Below, one piece after another: positions 26,893-35,400 of a stretch of DNA of 64,000 nucleotides (positions are counted from its first letter, which is position 1; each line of letters opens with the position of its first letter). Source of the stretch: Oceanobacillus halophilus (GTDB taxonomy: Bacteria > Bacillota > Bacilli > Bacillales > Amphibacillaceae); NCBI RefSeq assembly GCF_003628505.1, contig NZ_RBZP01000007.1, positions 62,001 through 126,000 on the forward strand, in the 5' to 3' direction. A model generated the notes under the pieces. That model saw only the letters and a program-made list of their open reading frames with translations. It was not told the DNA's origin and did no database searches. Made by a program: the position numbers and the translations under genes.

Positions 26893-28338
26893 TTATTGAA
26901 GCTTAGATCCTATACTAACCTTCTTCTCCATTCCTTTACTAAAACCCACATAAGCTATCAACGATAATAAAATAGATGTGACTACCGCATGCATGCCAAA
27001 TGGTTCTGGATAGAATAATTGGAATAAACTATAAGAGACAATGCCAACCAACATCGAAGAGATCGCTCCATACTTATTACCTTTTTCCCAATAAAGTCCC
27101 ATTATAATGGGCCAAATAAATGCTGCTTCCAAGCCACCGATAGCAAATAGATTTAACCAGATAATTAAGTCAGGAGGATTTACTGCCATTAAAAAGACGA
27201 TAACCCCTAAAATTGCAGTAACTCCCATGCTTATTTGCTGAACCTTCTTACGAGTGGCATCGGGTTTTATATAATTGATATAAACATCCTTTACGATTGT
27301 AGAACTAACAAGCAATAATAAAGAATCCACTGTAGACATAATCGCAGCCAACGGTGCTGCTAGTACAATACCTGCTAACCAAGGTGGCAAAACCTCTAAG
27401 GCGATAAGCGGCATTACTCTGTCCCCAACTTCAATACCTGGCAGGATAGGTCTAGCAAAAACACCAATAAGATGCATGTTAAGTATAATAACCCCAACTA
27501 CAATCGTTCCAATGATTAAGGCACGGTGAAAAGCTCGAGTATTTTTATAGGACATCGCACGAACAGCAATTTGTGGCAAAGCAACCACACCCACACCTAC
27601 TAATACCCAATAAGAGGAAACATAAGCAGGAGTTAACGTCCCATCTGCTCCAAACGGGGTAATTAAATTCGGGTTTTCCGCTTGAAGATCGGCGATAATA
27701 GATGGAATTCCACCACCAGCAACAATAACCGCAATTAATAATACAAATGTACCGATGAACATGATACTGCCTTGAATGGCATCCGTTAAGGTTACTGCAC
27801 GAAAGCCACCGAAAGTAACATAAACTAAAACCGTCATAACAAAGATAAACAATGCTGATGTATAGGATAATCCTGTGAGCGACTCAATAAGACGACCTCC
27901 GCCAATCCATTGAGCAGCCATCGCTGAAAATAAAAAGATAACGATACTAATGGATGACAATAATACGACCCATTTGGACTGATACCGCTCCTTCAAGAAA
28001 TCCACTAATGTTACAGCATTATATTTACGTGTGACAATAGCAAACTTTTTCCCTAATATCATCAATGTGAAATAACCTGTTGCCACCTGAGTCACAGATA
28101 ACAGTACCCATCCTAGCCCTTCATTATAGGCAACACCAGGTCCCCCAATAAAGCTTGATGCACTTCCATAGGTAGCTGTCATCGTCATAGCTAACACAAA
28201 GCCACCAAGACTTCGGCCACCTAAGTAATAATCTTGCACGAAGGACTTACTTTCTTTTTGACTTCTACTTGCTAATAATCCAATTAAAAAAATAATTACT
28301 ACTGATCCAAATAACGACAATGCTGCTTGCCAATTCAT
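26893..28338 (-). CDS. panF: Sodium/pantothenate symporter
   Basis: 481 residues of the sodium:solute symporter family with about 13 membrane helices. Marks of PanF are the start FLIGLLASRSQKESKSFVQDYYLGGRSLGG, TATYGSASSFIGGPG and YVTFGGFRAVTLTDAIQG. It imports pantothenate with sodium, feeding CoA synthesis. The ATG overlaps the stop of the YhdT-type gene (ATGA), the usual yhdT-panF pairing, which strengthens the assignment. Confidence 0.88.
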   Translation of the reverse strand: MNWQAALSLFGSVVIIFLIGLLASRSQKESKSFVQDYYLGGRSLGGFVLAMTMTATYGSASSFIGGPGVAYNEGLGWVLLSVTQVATGYFTLMILGKKFAIVTRKYNAVTLVDFLKERYQSKWVVLLSSISIVIFLFSAMAAQWIGGGRLIESLTGLSYTSALFIFVMTVLVYVTFGGFRAVTLTDAIQGSIMFIGTFVLLIAVIVAGGGIPSIIADLQAENPNLITPFGADGTLTPAYVSSYWVLVGVGVVALPQIAVRAMSYKNTRAFHRALIIGTIVVGVIILNMHLIGVFARPILPGIEVGDRVMPLIALEVLPPWLAGIVLAAPLAAIMSTVDSLLLLVSSTIVKDVYINYIKPDATRKKVQQISMGVTAILGVIVFLMAVNPPDLIIWLNLFAIGGLEAAFIWPIIMGLYWEKGNKYGAISSMLVGIVSYSLFQLFYPEPFGMHAVVTSILLSLIAYVGFSKGMEKKVSIGSKLQ

Positions 28339-28622
28339 TTATCCTTTAACTCCTCATTTTCAAATGGAACATCTACAAAGAATTTTTTGACGACAATGTA
28401 TACTAATATGGACATGACTACTACACCTAATACACAGCTATAGAAAAACCAAGCAGGGAGTCCAAAAATATAGGAGTATTCTGTTGGATTCTTACTTCCA
28501 AGTCCATAGGCAAAAGTAAACCACCAAATGAAATTAAAAAGTACTAGACACACACCAATTAATGCTTCCCTATTGGCTATTTTAAAGCGGTAATCGCTGT
28601 TATTAAGGTTATTCTTTTCCAA
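28335..28622 (-). CDS. yhdT: YhdT-family small membrane protein
   Basis: 95 residues with two membrane helices (about 20-42 and 55-80) separated by GSKNPTEYSYIFGLPAWFFY, which is the mark of YhdT/DUF997. YhdT genes lie next to panF in many bacteria, as here, and the protein is probably a transporter subunit or stabiliser. AGGAGGAAA lies just upstream of the ATG. Confidence 0.85.
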   Translation of the reverse strand: MEKNNLNNSDYRFKIANREALIGVCLVLFNFIWWFTFAYGLGSKNPTEYSYIFGLPAWFFYSCVLGVVVMSILVYIVVKKFFVDVPFENEELKDK

Positions 28623-28961
28623 GGTATTTCCTCCTAAAACAAATATGAAAGAAAGTGTTCAGTACTTTTCTATTTTAACGGGTCTTTTTTATAAATGCGA
28701 GTTAATTATTATATAAGCAGAAAAAAAGACCCAGTCTAAAAAATAAGTAGTTCCGATACGTGGAGAAAAACGAAATTATCAGGTCAAATAACACAATAAA
28801 ACGCACTAAGTTTAGCGCTATAAATAACAGAAAAAATAGCAACCAAAAACGCTTGAGCATATCAATGCCCAAGCGTTTGTTTTATATATGGCTTTGTTCA
28901 ACTAAAGTTGGTTTAATTTAATAAGCAATCGCATTTATACTAGGTATAAAATTGTAATCTT
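28623..28961. other. Intergenic stretch, one hairpin only
   Basis: No ORF of note. A hairpin with arms AAACGCTTG (28847-28855) and CAAGCGTTT (28870-28878), extended by GCAT/ATGC, can end transcripts from either side. The sequence after it (near 28893) contains TTCAACTAAAGTTGG, loosely related to the short motif that separates the small genes that follow. Confidence 0.55.
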
Positions 28962-29372
28962 TCACAGAAAGATCTCAGTTATGATAGGTTCAAATTCGGA
29001 TATTATGTCAATATGATGTTCAAAACAAGCTAATGAATAGTGTTTTACATTCTTATCCTGCAACCTAAATTCTTCTTGGACATAATCAAGATAATTAGAT
29101 TTTTCATAGATACGAAATGATTCACCTTCATATATTTGTTCATTGTTCCAAACAGTATAATCCTCATATACCACCGAATAAGTAATATAATTTGGAAAAT
29201 CAATTTGAAGGGTTTTTACCTTACTATCAGCATGAGGAAAAATGAGTAAATCAGATACATCCTTACTTCTATTTACGATAACTCTTAACGCCACATCATT
29301 TGTTCTAGGTTCCGAAATAGCTTCAAAAGAAATTTTATGTCTTAAATCTTTAACCAATTCTTCAAATTTCAT
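28962..29372 (-). CDS. Hypothetical protein, 136 residues
   Basis: No recognised family. The protein is acidic and soluble-looking, with alternating strands (DVALRVIVNRS, KTLQIDFPNYITYSVVYEDY) and aromatic-rich stretches (SFRIYEKSNYLDYVQEEF). Purine-rich AAAGGAGAAAGAAGAAG precedes the ATG. It lies at the left edge of a run of small accessory genes separated by a shared motif, and is read from the minus strand. Confidence 0.55.
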   Translation of the reverse strand: MKFEELVKDLRHKISFEAISEPRTNDVALRVIVNRSKDVSDLLIFPHADSKVKTLQIDFPNYITYSVVYEDYTVWNNEQIYEGESFRIYEKSNYLDYVQEEFRLQDKNVKHYSLACFEHHIDIISEFEPIITEIFL

Positions 29373-29444
29373 TACTTCTTCTTTCTCCTTTCTCCTATTA
29401 TTTTTTAACTAAGCTTCAGCAAAGGCGCAATTGCCTCATTCCAC

Positions 29445-29469
29445 AATCGCACCCTTTAGCACAATTAAG
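29445..29469 (+). repeat. Cassette-border motif, copy 1
   Basis: ATCGCACCCTTTAGCACAAT. It shares CGCACCC-TTAGCACAA with five further copies downstream. A partner GGCGCAATTG lies 20 bp upstream and can pair imperfectly with CAATCGCACC. Confidence 0.5.
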
Positions 29470-29473
29470 TGAA

Positions 29474-29875
29474 TTACGTAACCAGTAAGTCAAATTGAAT
29501 GATTGTAAATAAAGTTAATACCACGATAAACATTTCACTCGCTGTTATAATAGAATGTTTTGGGTTTTCGGTATATCTCCACTCAAAGAATGCTCTTATT
29601 GCATATGCTGTTCCAGAGGTGATAATCAATGCAATCAAGGAGATGTTTATTGAAAAACTCTGATAGGTTATTAAATAAAGACAAATGATTAATACAATCG
29701 CAGTAATAATCCTTATCGCCCAATCTATCTTTTTATGTAAACCGTTTATATGATTATACGAAAACGTTTCCTTTTTCATTTTCTCTATATTAAATGCTTT
29801 TCTCAAAATAATCCTAACTGCTGCAATTAGAACAAATGTAATCAAAACAATCATAATAAAATTTATCCAAATCAT
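29474..29875 (-). CDS. DUF4181 membrane protein
   Basis: 133 residues with four membrane helices (near 5-25, 50-70, 78-95 and 110-128). The segment RKAFNIEKMKKETFSYNHIN followed by HKKIDWAIR is characteristic of DUF4181 proteins, common in Bacillaceae and of unknown function. ATG 29875 follows GGGGGATTTT; a TTG at 29887 would overlap that ribosome site. Confidence 0.7.
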   Translation of the reverse strand: MIWINFIMIVLITFVLIAAVRIILRKAFNIEKMKKETFSYNHINGLHKKIDWAIRIITAIVLIICLYLITYQSFSINISLIALIITSGTAYAIRAFFEWRYTENPKHSIITASEMFIVVLTLFTIIQFDLLVT

Positions 29876-29913
29876 AAAATCCCCCAAAAAATAAATTATC
29901 CTTATTCTAAAAG

Positions 29914-29937
29914 TCTACCCGTTAGCACAACACCTTC
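29914..29937 (+). repeat. Cassette-border motif, copy 2
   Basis: CTACCCGTTAGCACAACACC. It lies in the gap between the DUF4181 gene and the toxin-antitoxin promoter. Confidence 0.5.
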
Positions 29938-30096
29938 TCTTTTTCAATACTAACATAATATTCCAATAATTAAATCCAATTCTTAATATCATAAAAAAGG
30001 CGAACCTTTTAGAATCCCCTTGTTAAACTCTTGTTCCCGTCACTTTAAGTGTAACTGTTCACAACTTTACTTGATTTTTCCAAATCATTTTTATGT

Positions 30097-30122
30097 GTTA
30101 TAATCGTTATAACAATTATAAC
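30097..30122 (+). promoter_or_regulatory. Operator overlapping the -10 of the toxin-antitoxin operon
   Basis: Three 8-mers in 9-bp steps: GTTATAAT (30097), GTTATAAC (30106) and ATTATAAC (30115). The outer pair forms a perfect inverted repeat and the middle is itself palindromic. The first includes an extended -10, TGTTATAAT. AbrB/MazE antitoxins bind such repeats, so this is a likely autoregulatory site. Confidence 0.65.
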
Positions 30123-30136
30123 AAGGATGTGATCTT

Positions 30137-30388
30137 TTGGAGCAATTCGAAAGGAAAGTTACGAAGATTGGAAATAGTTTCGGAATCACTCTTCCTAATG
30201 AGTTACTCAAACATGTTGGCTTAGCACATGGTGACGATGTTCAAGTTGAAGTTCAAGATGGAAAGATTGTTTTGAGAAAAAAAGAGCAGGTAACACTTCC
30301 CAAAGGCGTTGATGCAGAATTCATGGATATTTTAAATGACGTCATTAATGAGCATGACAAAGCGTTTAAAGGCTTAGTGAACAGATAA
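30137..30388 (+). CDS. AbrB/MazE-type antitoxin of a Doc toxin pair
   Basis: 83 residues. Residues 5-50 (RKVTKIGNSFGITLPNELLK, then GLAHGDDVQVEVQDGKIVLRK) form a swapped-hairpin AbrB domain. The C-terminal tail (LPKGVDAEFMDILNDVINEH) would bind and neutralise the toxin. The start is TTG 30137 with AAGGATGTGA upstream and no better ATG. It overlaps the toxin gene by one base, so expression is coupled with antitoxin first, the usual order. Confidence 0.85.
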   Translation: MEQFERKVTKIGNSFGITLPNELLKHVGLAHGDDVQVEVQDGKIVLRKKEQVTLPKGVDAEFMDILNDVINEHDKAFKGLVNR

Positions 30389-30786
30389 TGGATGACGTCA
30401 TCTATCTCACAACGAACCAAGTGATTGCTATTAATACAGTACAAATCCGTCTATACTCCCCTGACGAACCATTGGGGGTAAAAGAATCCAACTTACTTGA
30501 CTCAGCTATTAATCGCCCAAAACAATCTGTATTTGGTAGTGACGCTTATCCCTCCATTCATGAAAAAGCAGCTGCACTTTTTGAATCCATTGCAAAAAAT
30601 CATGCTTTTCATAATGCTAATAAACGAACGGCTTTAGCTTCATTAATTGTTTTCTTAAAAATAAACTATTATCAATGGACGATGGGAATTGAAGAAGAAC
30701 AAGACTTCACAGTTGATGTAGTTAATCATAAATACACATTTGAAGAAATAGTTTCAACAATTAGGAACCATACAGAAAAAATATAA
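30388..30786 (+). CDS. Doc-family (Fic-fold) toxin
   Basis: 132 residues. The motif HAFHNANKRTALASL is the HxFx(D/N)xNKR signature of death-on-curing toxins, which in P1 Doc phosphorylate EF-Tu. The N-terminal YLTTNQVIAIN and the LLDSAINRPKQSVFG segment are also family marks. It overlaps the antitoxin stop at TAATG. The key His, Asn and Lys-Arg residues are all present, so it is probably active. Confidence 0.87.
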   Translation: MDDVIYLTTNQVIAINTVQIRLYSPDEPLGVKESNLLDSAINRPKQSVFGSDAYPSIHEKAAALFESIAKNHAFHNANKRTALASLIVFLKINYYQWTMGIEEEQDFTVDVVNHKYTFEEIVSTIRNHTEKI

Positions 30787-30823
30787 ATCCATTCTCAATT
30801 TAATTTGAGAATGGATATTTTTA
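30787..30823 (+). terminator. Terminator of the toxin-antitoxin operon
   Basis: ATCCATTCTCAA and TTGAGAATGGAT form a perfect 12-bp stem, then ATTTTT. Confidence 0.88.
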
Positions 30824-30849
30824 ACTTTAAACAGAACCTAAATTTTAGA

Positions 30850-30870
30850 AACGCACCCGATAGTTGAAAT
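30850..30870 (+). repeat. Cassette-border motif, copy 3
   Basis: ACGCACCCGATAGTTGAAAT. It lies just beyond the toxin-antitoxin terminator and abuts the stop codon of the next small gene. Confidence 0.45.
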
Positions 30871-31001
30871 TATTTATATACTTCGTCCTCTAATTCTTCA
30901 AATCTTTCCCTCAACTTTTTATTCTCTTTTTTCACTTCATAGGAGTTATAAAATGCTCCAGCAGCAAGGGAAAACGCAAACCACGCCCATAACCAATCCA
31001 T
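30870..31001 (-). CDS. Small membrane protein with coiled-coil tail, 43 residues
   Basis: The minus strand reads MDWLWAWFAFSLAAGAFYNS, one membrane helix, followed by a charged helix with EVKKENKKLRERFEELEDEV, which is a good coiled coil. AGAGGGA lies 6-8 nt before the ATG. The gene is flanked on both sides by copies of the border motif. It resembles small phage or plasmid membrane proteins in shape only; no family is assigned. Confidence 0.6.
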   Translation of the reverse strand: MDWLWAWFAFSLAAGAFYNSYEVKKENKKLRERFEELEDEVYK

Positions 31002-31050
31002 ACAATATTCCCTCTGTTCTCTTGAAAATTTTATTATCTTATGCCACTAA

Positions 31051-31072
31051 CGCACCAGTTAGCACAATACTT
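31051..31072 (+). repeat. Cassette-border motif, copy 4
   Basis: CGCACCAGTTAGCACAATAC, one of the best matches to the consensus. Confidence 0.5.
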
Positions 31073-31185
31073 CAATATAATTGTAACATTATCTCTCACT
31101 AATATTTTCGCTTATCCCAACCACTTCTAAGAAACCTTTTTCGGACATATTAATTTATTAAAGGTTATAGAGAAGGAGGACATTT

Positions 31186-31611
31186 ATGAAAGAAGTAGGG
31201 ATTATTGCTATCCTGCTAGTAACTTCTATATTCCTTGGTGTTTTTGCTATTATGAATAATGATGATGGTACTAAGGCAAGTGATGTTGTAAACAAAGAAA
31301 AAGAAGAAGTTTATAACGGGGGAAAGACTGCTGAACAGGATCAAGCAACAAATGAGCTAGCTGCAAAAGTTGGACTTGCCATAGGAAAAAAAGGATACTC
31401 TTCCTCTTTTGGTGGCATAGAACCAGAGATTCTTCCTAACAATATTATTGAATTGAATTTTTTGGTAGGTGAAGACCTTATGAATAATGAAAATAGTAAA
31501 CAAGAAGTGCAAGAAATAGCTAAGAAAGTTATAGAGAGAAATAATTATGATGTTGATTCCTATCAAATCAACTTTATAAAGATGGACATAGATAATGATG
31601 GAGTAAAGTAA
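31186..31611 (+). CDS. Membrane-anchored hypothetical protein, 141 residues
   Basis: An N-terminal hydrophobic helix (residues 4-22, VGIIAILLVTSIFLGVFAI) is followed by a hydrophilic extracytoplasmic domain rich in Asn, Lys and Glu. There is no lipobox cysteine. The domain ends in NYDVDSYQINFIKMDIDNDG, a beta-alpha-beta-like close; no family is recognised. AAGGAGGAC stands just before the ATG. It lies in its own motif-bounded interval. Confidence 0.6.
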   Translation: MKEVGIIAILLVTSIFLGVFAIMNNDDGTKASDVVNKEKEEVYNGGKTAEQDQATNELAAKVGLAIGKKGYSSSFGGIEPEILPNNIIELNFLVGEDLMNNENSKQEVQEIAKKVIERNNYDVDSYQINFIKMDIDNDGVK

Positions 31612-31631
31612 AATATTATTTTAAGCAAACA

Positions 31632-31659
31632 AGTGCGATTCTTATTTAGGAATCGCACC
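31632..31659 (+). terminator. Hairpin at the end of the 31.2-kb gene
   Basis: GTGCGATTC and GAATCGCAC form a perfect 9-bp stem with an 8-nt loop. It has no T run; the right arm is part of border motif copy 5, so it may be a recombination or structural feature rather than a true terminator. Confidence 0.4.
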
Positions 31660-31675
31660 CGTTTGTTGAAGAAGT
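31650..31675 (+). repeat. Cassette-border motif, copy 5
   Basis: ATCGCACCCGTTTGTTGAAG. TTGTTGAAGAAG within it is repeated in inverted orientation at 32178-32189 on the other side of the VanZ gene. Confidence 0.55.
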
Positions 31676-31682
31676 AAAGAGC

Positions 31683-32138
31683 CTATTTAAGTAATTTCTG
31701 AATAAATTTTGTTTTCCAGATACCAAAGCCTACTAAAGCACCAACCATATTAAGAATGAAGTCATCTATATCAAAACTTCCTCTTCTTGTAACTAATTGT
31801 ATTACTTCAATTACAAATAACAATATAATCATCGAAATTGTAAATCCACTTACTTTGTTTATCCTTTTTAGAAAGTAAGGTAGGTAAATCCCCATAGGCA
31901 AAAACATAATTAAGTTACCAAATAGGTTTTTTATAGGTATATCCATATTCATACTTCCATCAAACATTGCAGTAATATATGTACTAATAGTTTTAAATGG
32001 AACAAAATTAGAAGAGTTCTTTATATACTCTATCAAAGATAAATCAGACCATAAAAAGCCTCTTGAACCTAAGAACAATAGCACTATCAATGCTAATAAA
32101 TAAATTACAAAACTTATATTTATAAGAATTTTTTTCAT
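31683..32138 (-). CDS. VanZ-family membrane protein
   Basis: 151 residues with about four membrane helices (near 5-22, 70-90, 98-118 and 128-143). NLFGNLIMFLPMGIYLPYF followed by the DIDDFILNMVGALVGF segment is the VanZ signature. VanZ-type proteins are linked to low-level glycopeptide tolerance, but most are of unknown function. ATG 32138 follows GGGGGATAAA; an upstream in-frame start at 32150 overlaps this site. The gene is bracketed by inverted copies of TTGTTGAAGAAG. Confidence 0.8.
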   Translation of the reverse strand: MKKILINISFVIYLLALIVLLFLGSRGFLWSDLSLIEYIKNSSNFVPFKTISTYITAMFDGSMNMDIPIKNLFGNLIMFLPMGIYLPYFLKRINKVSGFTISMIILLFVIEVIQLVTRRGSFDIDDFILNMVGALVGFGIWKTKFIQKLLK

Positions 32139-32177
32139 TTTATCCCCCATTACATTCTATCTTTTTTATTAAAGCCC

Positions 32178-32214
32178 TTCTTCAACAATACTGCTCCGTT
32201 AGCTTAAGTACGTT
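32178..32214 (+). repeat. Cassette-border motif, copy 6, with inverted partner
   Basis: CTTCTTCAACAA is followed by CTGCTCCGTTAGCTTAAGTA. The second half matches the border consensus, and the first is the inverse of copy 5. To its right, up to 32491, I see no gene, only GACCAAATC...GATTTGGTC (32391-32417), a hairpin near the 3' end of the nuclease gene. Confidence 0.5.
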
Positions 32215-32491
32215 CTTTCACAAACTCTATATTCATTTTATCATAAAATAACAATTATCCTCTTGTTTTTAGGAAAAATCACATTGACAACAGCTATTGA
32301 CATTATGATATTTAGGGTGCGATTTTGCATGCTAATTCAAGCGTTCATACCAAATAATCGTTTATCGTTTATATACTAGGAAAGAAGAAGAGACCAAATC
32401 ATATGCGATTTGGTCTGTTAAAAGGTATGCTCTTTCGTATGTTTCTCCACCGAAACGGACTACTTAGTCTAAAAAACTGAGTCCTCATTTC

Positions 32492-35400
32492 TTAGTCTTC
32501 CAAACTAACCTTTAATACCTTATCTTTCACATCAACCATTTCAAATGTTTCTGTTACACTTCCGTTTGTCACCACTAAGGTTACTTCTTTATCTTTCAAG
32601 ATATCCACTTGCTTTTTATTAAGCAGTAATTTTCTAACCTTTTTCTCGTTGTAAATATTAATTATGGCTTGAACCCCGTCTTCCAGTACTTTCAGATCCT
32701 TCGTGTGAACAGTAGCTGTTCCGTTATTTTTCTTCGGTTCTATTTCTACCACTGGTTGTTCATCATCTGGATCACCTGGTACTTCATCTGTTGTAGAAAT
32801 TCTTCCTTCCGAACCATAAACAATTGGATTTCCCTCCGTACTTTCTAAACTTCTAACAAAATCCACAAAAGCATCAATATCGACTGGCCCCATTTCAGGA
32901 TTCTTTCCTAAGTTCGGAATAGATCCGTCCTGTGTCCCAATATAATTATTTACGGTCAACGTATAAACCGCATCTTCATCAATTGGTGTACCATTTGGTA
33001 AGGTTATATCCACTACTTGCTGCAGCTCCGGATTATACGTATAGTGGAATCCTGCAATGCTATAATCAGAGCCATAAGCAGAAATTTGATTGTGTAAGAT
33101 TGGATATAAATCAGCACCGGTTATTTCATATTTCATGAGCGTATTACCAAATGGTAGTATATTATATAACTCCCCCCAGGTAATTGGTCCAGCTAGAAGA
33201 ATATCCCGAATTCCTCCACCATTTGTCATGGCAAAGTCACTATCCATTGCCCAATTCATTCCATCAGCTATTAGATTACCAAGCCCATGGTCATTGCCAT
33301 TTGTGTAGCTGCCTGTTAAATCTTGTCCGTTATATCCAACTACTTCGTTTATAATTGGGGCAATTTCTTCTGCATAATGATTTAAAATTCCTGCAACCGT
33401 TTCGTCAGGAGCATAGTCACTTTGATTTACAAATACTATTTCAGCTTCTTTTTCTACAATATCTCCGGATTCACGATCAATGGCAATATCGACATCTGCA
33501 AAAGCTTTCCCATATTCTGAGGCTTGAACAATAAGCTTATTATCTACTACAGCATTATTAACTGCGTGATTGTGCGCTGAGAAAATGATATCCACTGCAT
33601 CATTCACTTCAGTAGCTAACTCAGCCGCAGCTCCAGTTACAGCCTCTCCATTTTGATATCCAGGCATGTGTGCTAATACGACAATTGCTTCCACACCCTG
33701 ATCTGTCAATTCCTCAACAGCTACATTTACCGCTTCCGTTTCATCTGTAAAAGCAATACCTTCTAAAGAAGATGGCATAACGATATCGACTGTTTCCGTT
33801 GTATTAACACCAACAAAACCGATTTTCACTCCATCAACTTCTTCAATTGTATAAGGCTCTAGGAACGTTTCACCACTGTCCTCATCTACACAATTGGCAC
33901 ATAATACAGAGAAATCCATTCCTTCATAGCCTTCTGTTCCTTTTCCTTCAGGATGTTCTCCACCATTTACCATGCGAAGCAACTCATCTAAGCCTTCATC
34001 AAATTCATGGTTACCTACCGTTCCTACATCAAAACCAATTTCTTCCATAATCTCTACTGTTGGCTCATCCTGTAATAAACCGGAAACAGGTGAGCTTCCA
34101 CCAATCATGTCACCTGCATGAACAATTAAAGTGTTTTCATTTTCCTGTTCACGTTCCTTTATCGCTTGCGCCGTATAATCCATACGACCGTGCATATCAA
34201 AGTTACCATCGCCATCAGGGTCCAGACTATATTCCTGATCAATTTTCCCGTGAAGATCATTCATACTTAATAGTTGAATATCAAGAAGATCTTCATCGGA
34301 ACCACCTTCTTCCTCAGCAGGAGTATAGCCATAAGATTCCGCTTCTCTTTCACTTACGAAAAAGATACGTTTCTCGACTGGCACTTCTTCATACGCTTCC
34401 GGTTGCACGTATTTCTTTGTATCTGAATGACCGACATATCTCAATAATCCTTTCTCATCATCCATTGCACGAAAAACAAATGGCAGTTCCATTAACGGGT
34501 TTTCTGGATTCCAAATGCCAAGTCCTGCATCCTTTGCTTCTTTAACTGCTGCTTGATATTGTGGGTATGCTTCCTCATCTATCGGCGCAAGGAAGTAAGT
34601 AGATGCATAGCCTTGCTCGACCATTTCTAAATTAATATTTAAGTCATCTTCTTTACGAATCACTTCCGCCAAAATTCTTCCATAATCATCCGTTGGTTCC
34701 TCACCAATTTTTAAATAAATTTCATCGCCTGGATCTAATAACTCATTCATGTAATCTGTAGCCAAATCACCATAATATTTCTGATTCTCGTTAATCTCTG
34801 CTCGAGATGGGTCATCATTGTGCGCTTGATATGTTTCTGCCGTGTCCATATTCAAAAAACGAACTCTCGTTTCTCCAAAAACTGGAGTTCCAACACGAAT
34901 CGTATCACCGTCTGTAATTCTCTCTACAGTTGTTTCATAGAGTCCTTCTGCTGACGGCGGTTCTGACTGTTCTGCAGACACTTGAAGATCATCCAATTCA
35001 GTTGGTATTAACTGATAATCATTGTATTGACTTACAATAGCTGTCACATCATACCATAGGTCGGATTCTACTTGTGAAATATCCATGGAGTTCTCCATGA
35101 TACGTAATGTTGTACCATTAAATTCCTGATCAATAAAAGAAACATTATATCCACCACCGGCAGGGTTTCCAGGAACACTGTTGATATATCCATTGACCTG
35201 TACTAATTGCCCTTCATACTGCTCTGCTGAATCCTCTGACTGAAGTTCCTCTATAGTGACCTGCTGAACTTCTGGTAAAGCTTGTCCAGATTCTACTACT
35301 TCTATCTCTAAGGGGATAATTTCCTTTAATCCATTATAGGAATCAAGTTCACCTGTCACTATTACCCTATCCCCTTTTACTAGATTTGGTAGGTTACCCT

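Noticed and set aside
34060-34545. 161-codon plus-strand ORF
   Set aside because: Antisense shadow within the large nuclease/nucleotidase gene, whose domain motifs are continuous on the minus strand.
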